DNA of 11,688 nt from DASZYF01 sp035545535 (GTDB taxonomy: Bacteria; Actinomycetota; Actinomycetes; Mycobacteriales; CAJCIY01), in the NCBI GenBank assembly GCA_035545535.1, contig DASZYF010000224.1:1-11688 (forward strand). Direction: 5' to 3'. The notes under the pieces were generated by a model. It was given only the letters and a program-made list of their open reading frames with translations. It ran no database searches and had not been told where the DNA came from. Position numbers and translations under genes: made by a program. Position 1 is the first letter of the stretch. Each line of letters opens with the position of its first letter. Shown here piece by piece: positions 5,854-11,688 of this stretch.

Positions 5854-7354
5854 CGGTCGGCGTGCTCTCGCGCACGCGGCGCGGCAGGAACGTGTAGGCC
5901 TCGGGATCGAACCGGCGCAGCTCCCGGCGGTAGCGCAGCGTGCTGTGCGGCCAGATCGTCACGTTGCGGCCGTGCGCGTCGAGGTACCAGCTCTGGCAAC
6001 CACCGTCGTTCCACACCGTGCCGACGAGGTCGCGCTGCAGGCGCGCGTTGTACGCGTCCTGCACCCGGCGGTCGACGTCCCACGCGGCTGCCCCCGTCGC
6101 GGCGAGGTGGTCGAGCGCACCGGACAGGTACGGCAGCTGCGACTCGATCATGAAGATGATCGAGTTGTGCCCGAGGGCGCTGTTCGGTCCGCTGATCCAG
6201 AACAGGTTCGGGAAGCCCGCGACGGTCGAGCCCTTGTAGCCCTGCATCGACCCGGCGTAGACGTCGGCGATGGAGCGGCCCGCGCCGTCGCGCAGGACGG
6301 CCGCGAGCGGCGCGTCGGTGACGTGGAAGCCGGTGCTGAACACGATCGCGTCGAGCGTGTGCTCGCTGCCGTCGGCGGCGACCACACCGGTCGGCGTGAC
6401 CGCGGTGACCCCGTGCGGGACGACGGTGACGTCGGGCCGGCCGAGCGCCGGGTAGTAGTCGTCCGACAGCAGCACGCGCTTGCAGCCCAGGGCGAACCGC
6501 GGCGTCAGGACCTTGCGCAGCTCCGGGTCGCGGACCTGCTTGTGCAGGTGCGCGCGGGCTCCCGCGGCACCGATGCGGTTGATGCGCGGATGGCCCGTGA
6601 ACGCGAGCACGGCCATCTCGAAGCGCAGGTACACGGCGAGGCGGGCCACGCGTTGGGCGATGGGGAAGCGCCGGAAGAGTGCCCGCGTGCGGGGTGAGAT
6701 CGCCCGGTCGTTGCGGGGCATGACCCACGGCGGCGTGCGCTGGAAGACCGTCGTGTGGGCCGCCGCCTGGGCGACGTGCGGCGTGATCTGGATCGACGAA
6801 GCACCCGTGCCGACGACGGCGACGCGCTTGCCCGTCAGGTCGACGTCGTGCCGCCACTGCGCGCTGTGGAACAGCTCACCGGTGAACGTGTCGAGGCCGG
6901 GCAGGTCCGGGATCTTCGGCTCGGACAGCCCGCCGCCCGCGGCGACGAGCACGTCGGCGGTGAACGTCCCGCCGCTCGTCTCGATGCGCCAGTGCTGCGC
7001 GTCGTCGTCCCACTGGGCACCGGTGACGACCGTGTTGAGGCGGACGTGCCCGCGCACGTCGAAGTCGTCGGCGACGCGCCGCAGGTAGGCCTGGATCTCC
7101 GGCTGCGGAGAGAACGACCGTGACCACGACGGGTTGAGCGCGAAGGAGTAGGAGTAGATCTGCGACTTCACATCGCAGGCGCACCCCGGGTAGGTGTTGT
7201 CGCGCCACGTGCCGCCGACGTCGTCGCCGCGCTCGAGCAGGACGAAGCTGCGCTCGCCGCGACGGCGCAGCATGACCGCGACGGCGATGCCACCGAACCC
7301 GCTGCCGATGACGGCAACCCGGACGTGCTGCTCCGCCACGCCGGTGGGGTCCAC
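5840..7354 (-). CDS. FAD-dependent monooxygenase, Baeyer-Villiger-like
   Basis: Class B flavoprotein monooxygenase expected to use FAD, NADPH and O2 to oxygenate a ketone, aldehyde or soft nucleophile. From the GTG at 7354 the product has 504 residues. The FAD Rossmann motif GSGFGG is at 17-22, followed by GGTWRDNTYPGCACDVKSQ (47-65). The NADPH Rossmann motif GTGASS is at 182-187, and STGF (340-343) precedes the C-terminal WISGPNSALGHNSI block (386-399). The Baeyer-Villiger fingerprint FxGxxxHxxxW is intact (157-167) but ends in Arg168 rather than the usual Pro or Asp. A second GTG at 7339 is an alternative start; homology begins about residue 12 and fits either. No signal peptide is seen. 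It is divergent from a MerR gene 47 bases away, which may control it. The substrate cannot be read from the sequence. Confidence 0.92.
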   Translation of the reverse strand: MDPTGVAEQHVRVAVIGSGFGGIAVAVMLRRRGERSFVLLERGDDVGGTWRDNTYPGCACDVKSQIYSYSFALNPSWSRSFSPQPEIQAYLRRVADDFDVRGHVRLNTVVTGAQWDDDAQHWRIETSGGTFTADVLVAAGGGLSEPKIPDLPGLDTFTGELFHSAQWRHDVDLTGKRVAVVGTGASSIQITPHVAQAAAHTTVFQRTPPWVMPRNDRAISPRTRALFRRFPIAQRVARLAVYLRFEMAVLAFTGHPRINRIGAAGARAHLHKQVRDPELRKVLTPRFALGCKRVLLSDDYYPALGRPDVTVVPHGVTAVTPTGVVAADGSEHTLDAIVFSTGFHVTDAPLAAVLRDGAGRSIADVYAGSMQGYKGSTVAGFPNLFWISGPNSALGHNSIIFMIESQLPYLSGALDHLAATGAAAWDVDRRVQDAYNARLQRDLVGTVWNDGGCQSWYLDAHGRNVTIWPHSTLRYRRELRRFDPEAYTFLPRRVRESTPTELPV

Positions 7355-7357
7355 CCC
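7346..7357. promoter_or_regulatory. Dyad over the monooxygenase start codon, possible operator
   Basis: GGGGT-CC-ACCCC is a near-perfect dyad covering the GTG at 7354-7352 and reaching into the divergent promoter region. Its position would suit repression of the monooxygenase by the adjacent MerR-type regulator, but its length is at chance level for this composition. Confidence 0.2.
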
Positions 7358-7401
7358 GCCGATCCTGCACCTTCGCCGGTCCGCCCACGAAGATGGGGTC
7401 C

Positions 7402-8247
7402 GTGACCGAGTACCGGATCGACGACCTCGCGCGCGCGTCCGGCATGACGGTCCGCAACATCCGCGTCTACCAGGACCGGGGCCTGCTGGCCCCACCCCGC
7501 CGGGTCGGCCGCGTCGGCTGGTACGACGAGCTGCACCTGGCCCGGCTGCGGCTCATCAAGCGGCTGCTGGACCGCGGCTACACGTTCGCGCAGATCAAGG
7601 AGCTGCAGGGCGCGTGGGAGCAGGGGCGCGACATCGGCGACGTGCTCGGGCTCGAGGACGCGATCACGCGCCCGTGGAGCGACGAGGAGCCGGAGCGGGT
7701 CTCGCTGGCCGACCTGCGCAAGCTGTTCGGCAAGCAGGCGACGCCGGCGGCGATCCAGCGCGCGACCGCGCTGGGCCTCATCCGCCGCGAGGGGGCGCAC
7801 TACGTGGCCCCGAGCCTGCGCCTGCTGCAGGCGGGGTCGGCGCTCATCGCCGAGGGCGTCCCGCTCGTAACCGTGCTCGACCTCGCGGAGGCGCTGTCGG
7901 CCGACATGGACGCATCGGCCAAGCGCTTCATCACGATGGTGCGCGAGCACCTGCTGCCGCTGGGCGACGACGGCATCCCGCTGCTGGAGGGGGCGGAGGC
8001 CGCGGCGATGGTGGGGCGGCTGCGCCCGCTGGTGCGCGACACGGTCGAGGCGGTGCTGGCGATCGCGATGGAGCGTCAGGTCTCGGCCGAGCTCGGCGAG
8101 GTCATGGGCAAGATCACCCGCAACCACCAGACCCGCGCCCGGCAGGCCCGGCAGGCGGAGCTCAGCGCCGCGGACGGGCCGGCAGCTCGATCCCACCCAG
8201 CTTCCACAGAGGCGCCGACGGGCCGCCGATCAGATCGACGTCGCTGA
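7402..8247 (+). CDS. MerR-family transcriptional regulator
   Basis: DNA-binding regulator of 281 residues. The N-terminal winged helix is clear: YRIDDLARASGMTVRNIRVY (4-23), QDRGLL (24-29) and a typical second wing-helix (GWYDELHLARLRLIKRLLDRGYTFAQIKEL). GTG at 7402 is preferred because family members begin MTEYRIDDLAR; an ATG at 7393 adds three residues. Residues about 100-165 (from SLADLRKLF through GLIRREGAHYVAPSLRLL) look like a second, degenerate MerR-like helix-turn-helix, followed by a helical C-terminal region. There are no cysteines, so it is unlikely to be a thiol-coordinated metal sensor; an organic ligand is more likely. The last 27 residues are Ala/Pro/Arg-rich and lie over the 3' end of the convergent oxygenase gene. 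The divergent monooxygenase is the natural candidate target. Confidence 0.9.
   Translation: MTEYRIDDLARASGMTVRNIRVYQDRGLLAPPRRVGRVGWYDELHLARLRLIKRLLDRGYTFAQIKELQGAWEQGRDIGDVLGLEDAITRPWSDEEPERVSLADLRKLFGKQATPAAIQRATALGLIRREGAHYVAPSLRLLQAGSALIAEGVPLVTVLDLAEALSADMDASAKRFITMVREHLLPLGDDGIPLLEGAEAAAMVGRLRPLVRDTVEAVLAIAMERQVSAELGEVMGKITRNHQTRARQARQAELSAADGPAARSHPASTEAPTGRRSDRRR
8162..8247. other. 86-base antiparallel 3' overlap of two coding regions
   Basis: The MerR stop (TGA at 8245-8247) lies inside the oxygenase gene, and the oxygenase stop (TCA at 8162-8164 on the plus strand) lies inside the MerR gene. The oxygenase frame keeps conserved-looking C-terminal sequence (FLSDVDLIGG), while the MerR frame encodes a low-complexity tail, so the MerR gene most likely read through a lost stop. 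Confidence 0.85.
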
Positions 8248-9088
8248 GGAAGCGCACCAGCCGCTTCGCGAGCTCGGCCTCGGTCTCGACCCGGGCCTTG
8301 CTGCTGCGCACGACCTTCGCGGTCCCCTTCGGGTCGAGGCCGATCGCGGCGTAGACCTGCGAGCTCACCATGTTGCGGGACGCGAGCCGCGCGACGATCG
8401 CGCAGTAGATGCGCGCGACCTCGAGGTGGATGCGGCCGAGCTTCGGCACCTCGCGCTCGAGCTCGCCGCGCGCGAACGACAGGTGGCGCGCTTCCTCGGC
8501 CACGTGGATGCCGCACACCTGGCGCACGACGGGCTGCACGGACTCGTCCCGGGCGAGCTCGCGCTGACCGGCGTCGAGGACCTCCTCGATGATGAGCGTC
8601 GCCGCGAACGCCTCGACGCCGCGGGCGCGCGTCTTCAGCAGCGTGCCGACGCTGCGGATCGCGGGCGGAGGGCCGTACACCGGGGTGCCGAGCGTCTCGA
8701 TCAGGCGGGCGAACATCTTCGAGTGCCGGCACTCGTCCTCGATCTCGGTGAGGGCGTACCGCACGTGGCTCGTCGTGGGGTCCTGGGTGTAGATGTGCCG
8801 GATCAGCATCTGGTCGAGGATCAGCTCGAACCAGATCCCCGCGGCGGCGATGCTGCTGACCTCGTGCTTGGACAGCTCGATCTTCTGGTCCAGCGAGAGG
8901 GTGTCCCACAGCGGGGTGCCGTAGAGCGTCACGAGCCGCTCGGGCATGTAGAACCTGCCCGCGACCGGCTCGGCGTCCCAGTCGACCTCGGTGTCGGGGT
9001 CCCACGAACGCGCCTTGCTCGCCTTGAGCAGCCGCTCGGCGATGCGCTCCGTCTGGTCAGAGGCCGGGGCCTCGAGCGTCGCGGTCAT
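8162..9088 (-). CDS. AurF-like diiron oxygenase (p-aminobenzoate N-oxygenase family)
   Basis: Ferritin-like diiron protein of 308 residues related to AurF, which oxidises arylamines to nitro compounds; other members use other substrates. A full set of candidate iron ligands is visible: Glu88 (GIWFE), ExxH at 119-122 (ECRH), Glu168 (IIEEV), His195 and ExxH at 199-202 (EARH). The spacing from Glu168 to His195, Glu199 and His202 matches the family pattern. DWDAEP (36-41), LYGTPLWDTLS (55-65) and LGTPVYGPPPAIR (133-145) are also characteristic. ATG at 9088 has GGAGG very close to it; upstream in-frame codons are less likely coding because they cover a TTGACA promoter-like element. No signal peptide. 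Tail to tail with the MerR gene, 86 bases of overlap. The substrate is unknown; nearby oxidative genes suggest a shared pathway. Confidence 0.88.
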   Translation of the reverse strand: MTATLEAPASDQTERIAERLLKASKARSWDPDTEVDWDAEPVAGRFYMPERLVTLYGTPLWDTLSLDQKIELSKHEVSSIAAAGIWFELILDQMLIRHIYTQDPTTSHVRYALTEIEDECRHSKMFARLIETLGTPVYGPPPAIRSVGTLLKTRARGVEAFAATLIIEEVLDAGQRELARDESVQPVVRQVCGIHVAEEARHLSFARGELEREVPKLGRIHLEVARIYCAIVARLASRNMVSSQVYAAIGLDPKGTAKVVRSSKARVETEAELAKRLVRFLSDVDLIGGPSAPLWKLGGIELPARPRR

Positions 9089-9094
9089 GCCTCC

Positions 9095-9123
9095 AGTGCA
9101 GCGCACATCGAGCTTTCTGTCAA
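9095..9123 (-). promoter_or_regulatory. Candidate sigma-70-type promoter for the diiron oxygenase gene
   Basis: On the minus strand TTGACA (9123-9118) matches the -35 consensus exactly. A 17-base spacer leads to TGCACT (9100-9095), a weak -10. The predicted transcription start falls within a few bases of the ATG at 9088, so the mRNA would have little or no leader and the GGAGG next to the ATG might not be used. This surrounding stretch is visibly less GC-rich than the rest of the window. Confidence 0.45.
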
Positions 9124-9136
9124 CGGTCATTGATAC

Positions 9137-9154
9137 GATGTTCGATGAGACATC
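9137..9154. promoter_or_regulatory. Inverted repeat upstream of the diiron oxygenase promoter
   Basis: GATGT (9137-9141) and ACATC (9150-9154) form a perfect dyad with an eight-base centre, flanked by TGA and TCA at nearly symmetric positions. It lies 13 bases upstream of the TTGACA, a typical place for an activator site, in the space between the divergent oxygenase and zinc-ribbon genes. Confidence 0.35.
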
Positions 9155-9279
9155 AGTCACGGTCTCGGTTACCGGGCGGGGTTGGGCCGGGCGGGTGAAC
9201 ATCGGGATCACTCGGCGAATGACACTTCAGGGGGATGTGGGAAGGACCGGACAGCGCCGATCCGGGCGAGGTGGAGGTG

Positions 9280-10098
9280 ATGATCGACGGCCACGCGCAG
9301 CTGCGCGCGGCCGCCGATGCGGCGGCCCAGCAGAGGTCCCTGGAGGACGTCTGGGCCGGCCGCGCGCCCTCCCAGAAGGTCACGAAGGCCTGCGGGCTGT
9401 GCGGCCACTTCCAGAACATCACCGTCCCGTTCCTGCGGCGCACCTGCACGCACTGCTCCGCGACGTGGATGCCCGCCCGCTGCGACACCTGCGGGAGCAC
9501 GGTCATCGCGGCCGTCCGTGAGGACGACGCGCTGTTCCACGGCACCTGCATCTGCGGTGGCGAGCTGGTCGGCCTGGCCGCCATCCCCCGCCAGCGCATC
9601 CCCCGCACGCGGGCCGACGTGGTGGCCGAGCTCGCCCTGCAGCGGGCCAAGGGCCGGTACTGGCGCTACCAGACGCAGCTGCTCGGCGTCGCGGTGGTGC
9701 TGCTGTCGGTGCTCGGGATGATCTACCTGCTCCGCGCCGAGAGCGGTGCGGGCAACGCGCCCGCCCCCTCCACCGCGGACAACGCCGTGCACCACCGCTC
9801 CGCCGACCCGGCGAGCTCGGCCGGGCGCGGCGCCGCGGCGGCCGACCGGATCCGCGCGAGCGGTGGCGAGATCAACGTCTTCGCGTGCCAGGAGGCGTAC
9901 CTCGCCGAGGTCAACGCCGCCACGCAGGCCGCGCGGGCCGCGGCGCCGTCCGCAACGCCGGTGCCCACCGGGGCGAGCGCCGCGCCGCCCGGGACGGCGA
10001 CCGGGACGAACCTGGGCACGACGGGCAGCACACCGTCGGCTGGGGCGGGCCCTCCGACGACCGACCGGGCCTACCTCGCCGCCTGCCTCACCGGCTAG
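9280..10098 (+). CDS. Double zinc-ribbon single-pass membrane protein
   Basis: Family not recognised; 272 residues from ATG 9280. Two zinc-ribbon modules are clear in the cytoplasmic part: C38xxC41 with C56xxC59, and C68xxC71 with C90xC92. A membrane helix follows at about 132-151 (LLGVAVVLLSVLGMIYLL), preceded by basic residues, so the N terminus should be inside. The outer part (152-272) is Ala/Thr/Pro/Ser-rich and disordered, with a helix near 198-220 and two cysteines (203 and 269) that could form a disulfide. ATG 9280 is chosen because GAGGTGG ends six bases before it; ATG 9235 would add 15 residues but its G-tract touches the codon. It lies 98 bases before the first prepilin gene in the same direction, suggesting a role in pilus assembly or its regulation, which is inference only. 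Confidence 0.8.
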   Translation: MIDGHAQLRAAADAAAQQRSLEDVWAGRAPSQKVTKACGLCGHFQNITVPFLRRTCTHCSATWMPARCDTCGSTVIAAVREDDALFHGTCICGGELVGLAAIPRQRIPRTRADVVAELALQRAKGRYWRYQTQLLGVAVVLLSVLGMIYLLRAESGAGNAPAPSTADNAVHHRSADPASSAGRGAAAADRIRASGGEINVFACQEAYLAEVNAATQAARAAAPSATPVPTGASAAPPGTATGTNLGTTGSTPSAGAGPPTTDRAYLAACLTG

Positions 10099-10196
10099 CC
10101 CGTTCACCCGTTCGGCCCCGACACCTGGTGGGGTTCGTCCGAAAGACCACCCCTTCGTGTGTCTACGACGACCCGCGATCGGCCGAGCGGAACACC

Positions 10197-11423
10197 GTGG
10201 AGCACTCCCGGGGGCCGGGGCGCGCCGCGGTCACCGGCGCCGAGCCGGCCGCGGAGGCGCCGATCGACGGCGACGTCGGCGCCCGCCCCGCCGACCGCGA
10301 GGGCGGCTACACGATGGCCGAGATGCTCGTCGGGCTGGTCATCATCAGCTTCGGCCTGCTGGCCCTGCTCGACGGCATCATCCTGGCGGTCCACACGCAG
10401 CGCGAGCGCGTGCAGCGCGCGGCCGCGATCCGCGTGGCCACCACAGCGTCCGAGGACGCCCGCCGGATCCCGTTCTCCTCCCTCGCCGCGCTGGTCGGGG
10501 CTCCTCAGACCAGCACGAAGACCGTCAACAACACGACGTACCAGACGACGACCACCGAGACGCTCTGCGCCGTCACCGACGGTGCGGAGGCGTGCACGAC
10601 GCCCGGCTCCGGATCGCCGTCGGCGGTGCGCGTGAAGGTGGACGTGAAGTGGACGAGCGGGTCCAAGCAGCACTCGGTGACCGTGGGCACCAGCGTGACC
10701 GACGCGTCGCAGGCACTGCTCACCGGCACCGGGACCGGGACCATCTCGAACCTGCTCGGCGGCAGCGCGACCTCGGGCACCTCCGTCACGCTCGGCAACC
10801 TCACGGTGTCGCCGACCAGCGTCGCCGTGACGAGTGCGAACAACCCCACGTCCGCGGTCACCGTGACGATGACGGCCGTCGGCCTCACCGCGACCACGTC
10901 GATCCCGCTCACCTGGACCGACGACACCGGCAGCCACCAGACGACCATGGCGTCGGCCGGCAACGGCACGTGGTCGGTCAGCGTCCCCGCGAGCTCGATC
11001 ACCAAGGCGCCGGCGTCAGGGGCGAACACGGCCACGGTCGCGTTCACCGCGACCGCCCCGACCGGCAACGGCATCCAGACCGCGAACCTGACGCTCGTGA
11101 CGCAGCCGACGTTCACCGGGTGCACGGTCAGCCCGAACCCCATCGTCTTCCAGCTCCTGACCACCAAGCTGTCGGCCGCGACCACGCTGACGTGCACCGT
11201 GAAGGCCGTCTCGTCCTCCGACACCGTCAAGGTGAGCTACGCGACGCCCAGCTCCACGCAGGTCAGCAACCTGACGACGACCGACGGCGGTGCGACCTGG
11301 AAGATCGTGCTGGCCGCAGGCACCCAGCTGCACAGCGGGCTGTCGACGACGTTCACGTTCACCGCGACGCGGGCAAGTGACAGCGCGACCGCGACGACCA
11401 CCGTCAACGTGCTCCAGGCGTGA
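10197..11423 (+). CDS. Large PilV-like prepilin with beta-rich C-terminal region
   Basis: Type IV pilin-like protein of 408 residues. The prepilin signature is GG|YTMAEMLVGLVIISFG, with cleavage after Gly37; the mature protein starts with Tyr and has Glu at position 5, as prepilin peptidase and assembly require. The membrane-embedded helix runs to about residue 65. Residues 100-165 form the short minor-pilin head, with Cys124/Cys133 a likely disulfide loop. From about 195 to 408 the sequence is Thr/Ser/Val-rich beta strands with TAVGLTATTSIPLTWTDD and DGGATWKI-type segments, resembling one or two Ig-like domains, with Cys309/Cys333 a second pair. Such extensions suggest an adhesive tip pilin. 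The GTG at 10197 gives an unusually long 37-residue leader with acidic residues near the cut site; GTG 10128 is an alternative. Stop overlaps the next start (TGATG). Confidence 0.85.
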   Translation: MEHSRGPGRAAVTGAEPAAEAPIDGDVGARPADREGGYTMAEMLVGLVIISFGLLALLDGIILAVHTQRERVQRAAAIRVATTASEDARRIPFSSLAALVGAPQTSTKTVNNTTYQTTTTETLCAVTDGAEACTTPGSGSPSAVRVKVDVKWTSGSKQHSVTVGTSVTDASQALLTGTGTGTISNLLGGSATSGTSVTLGNLTVSPTSVAVTSANNPTSAVTVTMTAVGLTATTSIPLTWTDDTGSHQTTMASAGNGTWSVSVPASSITKAPASGANTATVAFTATAPTGNGIQTANLTLVTQPTFTGCTVSPNPIVFQLLTTKLSAATTLTCTVKAVSSSDTVKVSYATPSSTQVSNLTTTDGGATWKIVLAAGTQLHSGLSTTFTFTATRASDSATATTTVNVLQA

Positions 11424-11688
11424 TGTCCATGCGGAAGGTGCTGGCGCGGGTCCGCGGCGAGAGCGAGGCGGGCTTCACGCTCGTCGAGATGCTCACGGTC
11501 ATGGTGCTGGGCAGCGTGATCGGTGTTGCGGTCACGTCGGCGATGGTGTCCGGCCTGAAGTCGCAGACGCGGGTCAACGCGCACCAGACGTCGCTGGAGC
11601 AGACCCGCGTCGCGATGCAGCGGGTGACGCGTGAGATCCGCAACATCGCGCCGTACAAGAGCCTGCTGCTCGCGCAGGACAACGACAT
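11423..11688 (+). CDS. PilW-like prepilin (3' part beyond window)
   Basis: Second type IV prepilin or pseudopilin, 88 codons visible before the edge. A 17-residue leader (MSMRKVLARVRGESEAG) is basic and ends in Gly, followed by FTLVEMLTVMVLGSVIGVAV: cleavage after Gly17, mature Phe1, and Glu5 present. The hydrophobic helix is followed by an amphipathic segment (LEQTRVAMQRVTREIRNIA) typical of PilW/GspJ-type minor pilins. The ATG at 11423 shares its A with the TGA of the preceding gene, so the two are translationally coupled; a second ATG at 11429 is possible. Order PilV-like then PilW-like matches minor-pilin operons, so a PilX-like gene or further pilus genes may follow outside the window. 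Confidence 0.9.
   Translation, partial: MSMRKVLARVRGESEAGFTLVEMLTVMVLGSVIGVAVTSAMVSGLKSQTRVNAHQTSLEQTRVAMQRVTREIRNIAPYKSLLLAQDND

Noticed and set aside
7355..7495. 47-residue N-terminal extension of the monooxygenase
   Set aside because: It would overlap the MerR gene on the other strand and reads as Arg/Gly/Pro low complexity before the FAD motif.
9089..9211. 41-residue N-terminal extension of the AurF-like protein
   Set aside because: It covers a consensus -35 element and a dyad in a lower-GC stretch, so this is more likely promoter; ATG 9088 gives the family's usual start.
10099..10196. c-di-GMP riboswitch before the prepilin gene
   Set aside because: Tempting because a cyclase and pili share the window, but the conserved core of that riboswitch is not seen; only a weak GGTGG/CCACC pairing is present.
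1..11688. Insertion sequence, phage, CRISPR or defence system
   Set aside because: No transposase, integrase, repeat-spacer array or defence domain is recognised in any frame.

Overview
The window comes from a high-GC Gram-positive bacterium, most likely a class Actinomycetes member. Base composition is strongly G+C rich, GTG starts are frequent, third codon positions are almost all G or C, and antisense frames stay open for hundreds of codons. The best taxonomic clue is gene order. A 5-formyltetrahydrofolate cyclo-ligase gene points away from a galU-glp(moeA) pair, the same arrangement as the Mycobacterium tuberculosis block Rv0992c-galU-moeA1-rimJ-Rv0996.

Positions 1-4246 (minus strand) hold an apparent three-gene operon read right to left: a membrane diguanylate cyclase (HAMP-GAF-GGDEF), galU, and a MoeA-family protein that runs off the left edge. 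The MoeA-like protein is best read as the gephyrin-like divisome protein Glp, because most MoeA active-site motifs are altered in it. The operon therefore joins a c-di-GMP synthase, UDP-glucose synthesis for the envelope and a cell-division scaffold. Positions 4343-5808 (plus strand) hold the cyclo-ligase, a 215-base spacer with direct repeats and two mutually exclusive stem-loops, a 14-codon leader ORF, and a helical protein I do not recognise. The stop of the leader ORF is built into the apparent Shine-Dalgarno of the next gene, which seems to start at CTG.

Positions 5840-9088 look like an accessory oxidation cassette: a Baeyer-Villiger-like FAD monooxygenase, a divergent MerR-family regulator, and an AurF-like diiron oxygenase whose 3' end overlaps the regulator's 3' end by 86 bases on the opposite strand.

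Positions 9280-11688 (plus strand) begin a type IV pilus or pseudopilus locus: a double zinc-ribbon single-pass membrane protein, a large PilV-like prepilin with a Thr/Ser-rich beta domain, and a PilW-like prepilin cut by the right edge. The two prepilin genes overlap at TGATG.

No rRNA, tRNA, CRISPR array, insertion sequence or phage gene is visible. Several short tandem repeats sit at gene ends and inside the cyclo-ligase gene.
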